Shown: positions 59,065 through 64,000 of the stretch, piece after piece
Layout: the number at the start of each line of letters is the position of its first letter
Numbering within the stretch: the first letter of the stretch is position 1
Source: Triglochin maritima
Lineage: Eukaryota > Streptophyta > Magnoliopsida > Alismatales > Juncaginaceae
Assembly: GCA_963682175.1 (NCBI GenBank)
Contig: OY821787.1
Coordinates: forward strand, 13,556,501 to 13,620,500
Length of the DNA: 64,000 nucleotides
Direction: 5' to 3'
Notes under the pieces: model-generated
Database searches by the model: none
Seen by the model: the letters and a program-made list of their open reading frames with translations, nothing else
Told to the model about the DNA's origin: nothing
Translations under genes and position numbers: made by a program

Positions 59065-60597
59065 TGTTGAACGTTTTAATTTAACCGCAAGTGCACGGCC
59101 GCGTTGAAGCGGTGGCAAATACGGGTCGTCCACTGGGAGGTGTGTTGACACTTGGTTTGTTCGAAGGCGAGAGGTAAAAAGGAGAGAAGGGTTGGTTACA
59201 CTAAACTACACTAAGATGCAAAAAGGAAATGAAGATAAGCAATAAACTAAGCCACAAAGGGGTAGAGAAATAATGTGAACATAAAGAAGTGTGTGTGTGT
59301 GTGTTCATTAAGCTCCTCACGACATGTAGTGCATGAAATCATAAAACTACATCCAACTTTGCCTCTACATGAATTAAGATAAGACTACATCATTAAAACA
59401 TACAAGACAATAATTGGAATGAAGCTACATGAACTCAAGCATAAAGACTATACCCTACTATGCCTCTACATGAATTAAGATTTCACTACATCATTAAAAC
59501 ATACAAGACATTAGCTAAGGTAAAGGCAACAAGAGTACATACACTACAAATTGTGTTTCCAATATTAACTTCATCCATATCCTAACCTTATCATTCCCCA
59601 TAAAATAGGTCCACTAATCAAAGCATAAGCTAAGCTTCATTCAAGAGCATTAGCATATCAAAGATAAGAGTGAAAACCCATTAGATGGTTATGGAAATCA
59701 TATAAAGCTCAAGGGATAAAGATAACACACACTTAATACACTACATGATTATATCACATATTTCTCCACCCCCCAAATGAGGATGAATCGCCACTCATTA
59801 CACTAGTGATTAGACTAAGTAAAGAAAATATTTAACTAAGATACTAAAATTACTAAACAAGAGATTAAACAAAGTAAAGCAACCCACACAAAACAAGCAA
59901 CATAACAAAACAAGATTAAAAGAAACAAATAAACTTTTATTAACAATGACTCACATTGAAGGTAGCATTCTTCTCCACCTTGAGTTATTGCTTCAAGGCT
60001 CACTCCTTAGTAGAGAGAATGCCACCAAACAATGGGTAATTACAATGGAAGGTGAAGAGTTCTATTTATAAGCATGGAAAAAGCTAATCGGGGACAATCC
60101 CCCGATGTGGGACTAAACCAATACCGAAAATAGACTAAGAATACAGTAATACAAGCCCAACACAAATCTTAGCGGATTTGGAGACATATGGACCGCCAAT
60201 TAGCGGTCCAAGAACACCAATTGGCGGTCTATAAGCTTTGGATTCATCTGGGATTTTTTGTGGGCTTTGCTGGTGGTCTTTGTTGGTCCTGGATGCATCT
60301 ACTTGGTTTGTTGGAGCTCCGACCCGAATCGAATTGCCAAAATACTCCCTATGATGGTGTGGAGTTTCCTGGTTTGCTCTTAGGTCCTTCGGTCTTACGA
60401 TCAGGTCCTTCTCCCTTGCATCTTAGTCCCCAGGTCTCACAATTAAGTCCTTTTTCTTGCTTTTGGGTCCTTTCATGGCTCTTCTCTTCAAACCTCTTTA
60501 TTCCTGAAAACTAAACATAAAACTCGTCACGTAGCATTGCTTAGGTGTAAGATAATGGATATAAGATACAAATATGAGCATGAAATGATGTCAATCA
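59065..60597 (-). repeat. R5 5' LTR
   Basis: Starts TGTTGAACG and ends GTCAATCA. It carries two palindromes (60191-60208 and a variant at 60212-60229) where the 3' LTR has one. Confidence 0.9.
60191..60229. promoter_or_regulatory. Paired palindromes in R5 5' LTR
   Basis: GACCGCCAATTAGCGGTC and AACACCAATTGGCGGTC-like copies 21 bp apart. The partner LTR has lost or never gained the second. Confidence 0.55.
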
Positions 60598-60732
60598 AAT
60601 ACCCCCACACCTAAGTTTTTGCTAGTCCCGAGCAAAACAAAGAAAGAGAAAAGCAAACGAGAAACAAGAAATCCTAACTCACTTTCGTAGGAATCACGGT
60701 TGCACTTAGCACGTGCAACAAGCCGTCAATCA
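60598..60732 (-). repeat. Remnant of a second tandem element unit (R5)
   Basis: 60598-60725 repeats the sequence next to the 3' LTR (54820-54947). It then jumps to TCAATCA, the outer LTR terminus, followed by the target duplication. Confidence 0.8.
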
Positions 60733-60737
60733 TAGAC

Positions 60738-61842
60738 TGCCAATTGGCGGTCTGGATCAGCCCAGATCCGCTCAGCTTTCTCCTGGACTTGTATTAATGT
60801 GTGTTTAGGCTATTTTTGGTAGTGGTTTAGTCCCACATTGGGGGATTGTCCCGGATTAGCTTTTTCCATGCTTATAAATAGAACTCTTCACCTTCCATTG
60901 TATCCATCTCTCTCTTTGGTGGCATCTTCCCTACTAAGAGTGAAGCCTTGAAGCAAAACTCTGGTGGAGGAAGAGCTACTTGTAATTTGAGTGAGTTAAA
61001 AATAGATGTTTTCATTAGCTTCTTAATATTTCTTGCTTGATTAGTATAGTTTCATTTCAGTATAATGCTTTATTTTATTAGAGTAGTTAGTTTAAATATG
61101 TGTGAGTAGTTCCTTCCCCAATTGGGGGGTGGAGAAATATGTGATATAATCATGTAGTGTATTAAATGTGTGTTATCTTTATCCCTTGAGCTTTATATAA
61201 TTTCCATAACCATCTAATGGGTTTTCACTCTTATCTTTGATATGCTAATGCTCTTGAATGAAGCCTAGCTTATGCTTTGATTAGTGGACCTTTTTTATGG
61301 GGAATGATAAGGTTAGGATATGGATGAAGTTAATACTATAAACACAATTTGTAGTGTATGTGCTATTGTTGCCTTTACCTTAGCTAATGTCTTGTATGTT
61401 TTAATGATGTAGTCTTATCTTAATTCATGTGGAGGCATAGTAGGGTCTAGTCTTTGTACTTGAGTTCATTTAGCTTCATTCCAATTATTGTCTTGTATGT
61501 TTTAATGATGTAGTCTTATCTTAATTCATGTGGAGGCAAAGTTGGATGTAGTTTTATGATTTCATGCACTACATGTTGTGAGGAGCTTAATTGAACACAC
61601 ACACACACACACATCTTCATATTCACATTATTTCTCTACCACCTATGGGGCTTAGTTTTATTGCTTATCTTCATTTCCTTTTTGCATCTTAGTGTAGTTT
61701 AGTGTAACCAACCTTTATCTCCATCTTTTTACCTCTCGCCTTCGAACAAACAAAACGTCGACACACCTCCCAGTTGACGACCCATATTTGCCACCGCTTC
61801 AACGTGGTCGTGCACTTGCGGTTTAAATAAAACGATCAATCA
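60738..61842 (+). repeat. R6 5' LTR, right piece
   Basis: Resumes inside the palindrome after TAGAC, has a TATA box in CTTATAAATAGAACTC near 60870, and ends CGATCAATCA before the primer site. A CA microsatellite lies near 61595. Confidence 0.85.
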
Positions 61843-61848
61843 AGTTTT

Positions 61849-61866
61849 TGGCGCCGTTGCCGGGGA
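61849..61866 (+). other. R6 primer-binding site (tRNA-Asp)
   Basis: TGGCGCCGTTGCCGGGGA, an exact complement of the tRNA-Asp 3' end. Confidence 0.9.
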
Positions 61867-62987
61867 GGTGCTCTATCCAGACGTTGGTTTGGACGATTCG
61901 AGGGGTTTTTAATTTGTTTGTTTTCAGTGTTTCTTAGTTTCAGGGATCCTAGAGCTCACGGGGAGGCTACTGGAGGAGTTGGAGCACACAAGATTCAAAA
62001 AGGACCGCCAATCAGTGGTCTCAGACCGCCAATTGGCGGCCTGGTGAGGGTTTCTGACTCTCAGTTTTCTTCTGGTAGGTTATTAGTACATTGTTGTTAT
62101 CTGGGAGCCCTATTTTGCATGCTATGACCTCTAGTTTGCTCCCAGATCATTAAACCAATCCCCTTTAATCAACTTGGCCCTAAAATCCAAAGCAAAAGAT
62201 TAGACATTCTTATTTGTTTAGGTCATGCATCATAAACTTGACTTAGGCATATAGACGTCTTTTGTTTTAGCTTTATTTTCAGTTGTTGAGCGCTGACGTG
62301 AGGTACGCAATTTCCTACACTCATTCATGCATCTCGTATGCCCATGCATTAGTTATTAGGAATTGCATCAGGACAAGATTAAGCAAGCATTTGATTGGAG
62401 CGATTGATTGCTAGATTTAGGATCAAAACGCTATTAAGGAGGGGTTGTCCCACAAAAGATAAGGTGGGGGATTTCATCACCCTTTCCTTGGCCCCAAAAA
62501 TCACTCTTAATAAAGCCTTAACTAAAAGCAAGTAGACATTGGCCCTAGGATTGCGGGCGCACTAGGAGAGTAATCTAGTTGAGACCGTCATGACCTGATC
62601 GGCGTTGCCTACCTTGTCGATAGTAGGAGGTACTGGATCTCCGGATCTGGTATTACTTGCTGGGCATTGTGGTCCTGATTGTAGGGAGGTGAGGCGTGTC
62701 GAGGCTAGTGACCTCGAAGTTAGGCGTCGTCTAGCCTAAGGACCCATTGCCTTACATTGTTTGAGCCGTGCTTGCTAGTTAGGATTCTTCCTGATCCCAC
62801 TACCCACGCTAGCTCTAGGGATTCTTCCCTCCTCACCCGAGTCCTCTCCTCATCTATTCTCTACGTATAGTCTCCTCCTCTAGTACACTTTCTGTTGTGT
62901 GTTGTTTAGAGTCGAGTCGAGCATTTTATGCGAGGTTGGGCTCGTTTTGGTGAGAGCGCTCAACTCGAGAGAGTCCATTCTTCTGAG
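61867..62987 (+). other. R6 5' leader with palindromes
   Basis: Noncoding and collinear with the R3 leader. Paired palindromes GACCGCCAATCAGTGGTC and GACCGCCAATTGGCGGCC at 62003-62041. Confidence 0.7.
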
Positions 62988-64000
62988 ATGGACGGTCTTG
63001 GTGATTGACCATCTCCGCCTCGTGCTCCTTTGGAGCAAGAGGCCGAGTCGTCTCGTGGTGGCGAGGGAGACCGGGTTCCATACATGGAATACCTCGGTCC
63101 GCTTCCACCACCACGTAGACCTCCTTCTCCTCCTCCTCTGACTCAAGAGGAAGGGAGATTCGGTCAGGATCGAGTTCTTGGTGCACCACCACCTTTAGCT
63201 CGACATGATAGACCGATGACTTTGTGGGAGCGGACCCATCCTGTTTGGGCCGCGCAGCCTTCTTGCATAGTTGTTCCCCCTGCTTGCGGGAACAACTATG
63301 AGCTGAAACCTCAATATGTGAGCATGCTTCCAAGCTTTACTGCCAATAAGGAGGATCCGTATATCTTTATACGCGAATTCGAGGAAGTATGCTCCATGTT
63401 CAAGCTTCAATAGCTTGACGAGGATTCAGTCCGGTTGAGGATGATTTCTTTCACATTGAAGGATAATGCGAAGAAATGGATGTATAGCCTCCCGGCGAGC
63501 TCGATTTGGTCATGGGATGACTTTGTGACCGTCTTTCTGAAGAGATTTTTCCCTCAAACAGATACAGCACCAGATACATCAAATGTATTAGACCAAGACC
63601 GAATCGTTTCATGGTTTCTTTGAGAGGTTCAAGGACCTTCTCCAGCAGTGCCCTCATCATGGATTTGAGTTATGGCAGTTGTGCCTAATTGTTTATGAGG
63701 GCATCAACTACAACACCCACACATTGTTGGAGTCGATGTGTCAGGGTGACTTCCAAATGAAACCCATCGAGGAGGCATGAGATACTTTTGAGTCTATGGC
63801 TGAACGTACCTTCGAGTGGGATACCATGAGAGAGCCACCAGCCGCCAAGTCTTCTGGTCGAGCTGGATCTTATCAAGTTGAGTCATCAATCGCGTCTGAG
63901 GCGAAAATGGCTGCTCTCATGCGTAGGATTGAGAGTTTAGAGTTGGACCGAGCTCCTGTAGCTCAGGTCGCTACTCCCGGGTGTGGTAGGTGTGGACTTA
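62988..64000 (+). pseudogene. Athila-like gag of R6 (partial, decayed)
   Basis: The ATG at 62988 is followed by a TGA after six codons, then an open stretch with a Pro-rich N-terminus, PQYVSMLPSF and EDPYIFIREFEEVC. A TAG follows FKLQ at 63411-63413. The capsid domain continues (LKDNAKKWMYSLPASSIWSW, VFLKRFFP), a frameshift occurs near 63560-63610, then ERFKDLLQQCPHHGFELW, VYEGINY, LLESMCQGDF, a TGA near 63778, and the first part of a zinc knuckle (CGRCGL) at the window edge. This is the fuller gag type, as in R2. Confidence 0.78.

Larger units (their letters stand above)
53286..60732 (-). mobile_element. R5: Athila-like element without pol, with tandem-element scar
   Basis: A minus-strand element flanked by TAGAC (53281-53285 and 60733-60737). 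It has LTRs 53286-54819 and 59065-60597, a gag-derived frame and a tRNA-Asp primer site. To the right of the 5' LTR a further 128 bp of element interior (60598-60725) and the last 7 bp of an LTR (TCAATCA) precede the target duplication. Confidence 0.88.
52915..64000 (+). mobile_element. R6: Athila-like element, runs off the window, hosts R5
   Basis: The 5' LTR is in two pieces (52915-53285 and 60738-61842) separated by R5 with a TAGAC duplication. A tRNA-Asp primer site, leader and gag follow. The 3' half is outside the window, so whether it has polymerase is unknown. Confidence 0.85.

Overview
The window is plant nuclear DNA, most likely from a eudicot. It has spliced genes with GT/AG introns, plant-specific transposon domains (FAR1-like and MULE transposases, plant mobile domain, OTU), and LTR retrotransposons primed by tRNA-Asp. 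I see no intact host gene, rRNA or tRNA. Almost every recognisable unit is a transposable element, and the elements are nested up to three deep. R1-R7, S1-S3, MULE-1 and MULE-2 are my own labels.

Layout. 1-1533: AT-rich flank with a fold-back repeat. 1543-15030: MULE-1, a Mutator-like element with 63-bp terminal inverted repeats and a 9-bp target duplication. It carries two convergent spliced genes, a transposase with a C-terminal OTU domain (+) and a plant mobile domain (PMD) gene (-). Its PMD gene is split by LTR element R1 (5405-12596, -). 15230-15600: relic of a Ty3/gypsy integrase end. 15607-30505: R2 (-), with gag and protease only; its 5' LTR is split by R3 (21767-29138, +). 30506-31560: unassigned. 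31561-39328: R4 (+), an old element containing an unclassified insert, solo LTR S1 and a stretch of foreign DNA. 39329-about 43067: PIF/Harbinger transposase relic (-) split by solo LTR S2. 43859-44675: non-autonomous DNA element. 45031-51430: MULE-2, decayed, again pairing a transposase with a PMD gene, split by solo LTR S3. 51431-52483: unassigned. 52484-64000: a three-level nest in which R5 (-) sits inside the 5' LTR of R6 (+), which sits inside the 5' LTR of R7 (-).

The retroelements are one interrelated Athila-like group: tRNA-Asp primer site, LTRs of about 1.4-1.56 kb, and related leaders and 3' noncoding blocks. No copy seen in full inside the window has reverse transcriptase, RNase H or integrase, so they are probably mobilised in trans. 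Their LTRs and leaders carry an 18-bp palindrome, GACCGCCAATTGGCGGTC or close variants, usually in pairs 21-22 bp apart.

Most notable: (1) MULE-1 has mirrored arrays of 33-bp palindrome-bearing repeats in the first introns of both genes, just inside each terminal repeat; MULE-2 has an unrelated 36-bp palindromic array in the same kind of place. (2) The doublet palindromes lie both upstream of the LTR TATA box and in the leader. (3) R1 contains a second copy of 320 bp of its own host flank, and R5 keeps a tandem-element scar ending in 7 bp of LTR next to an intact target duplication.
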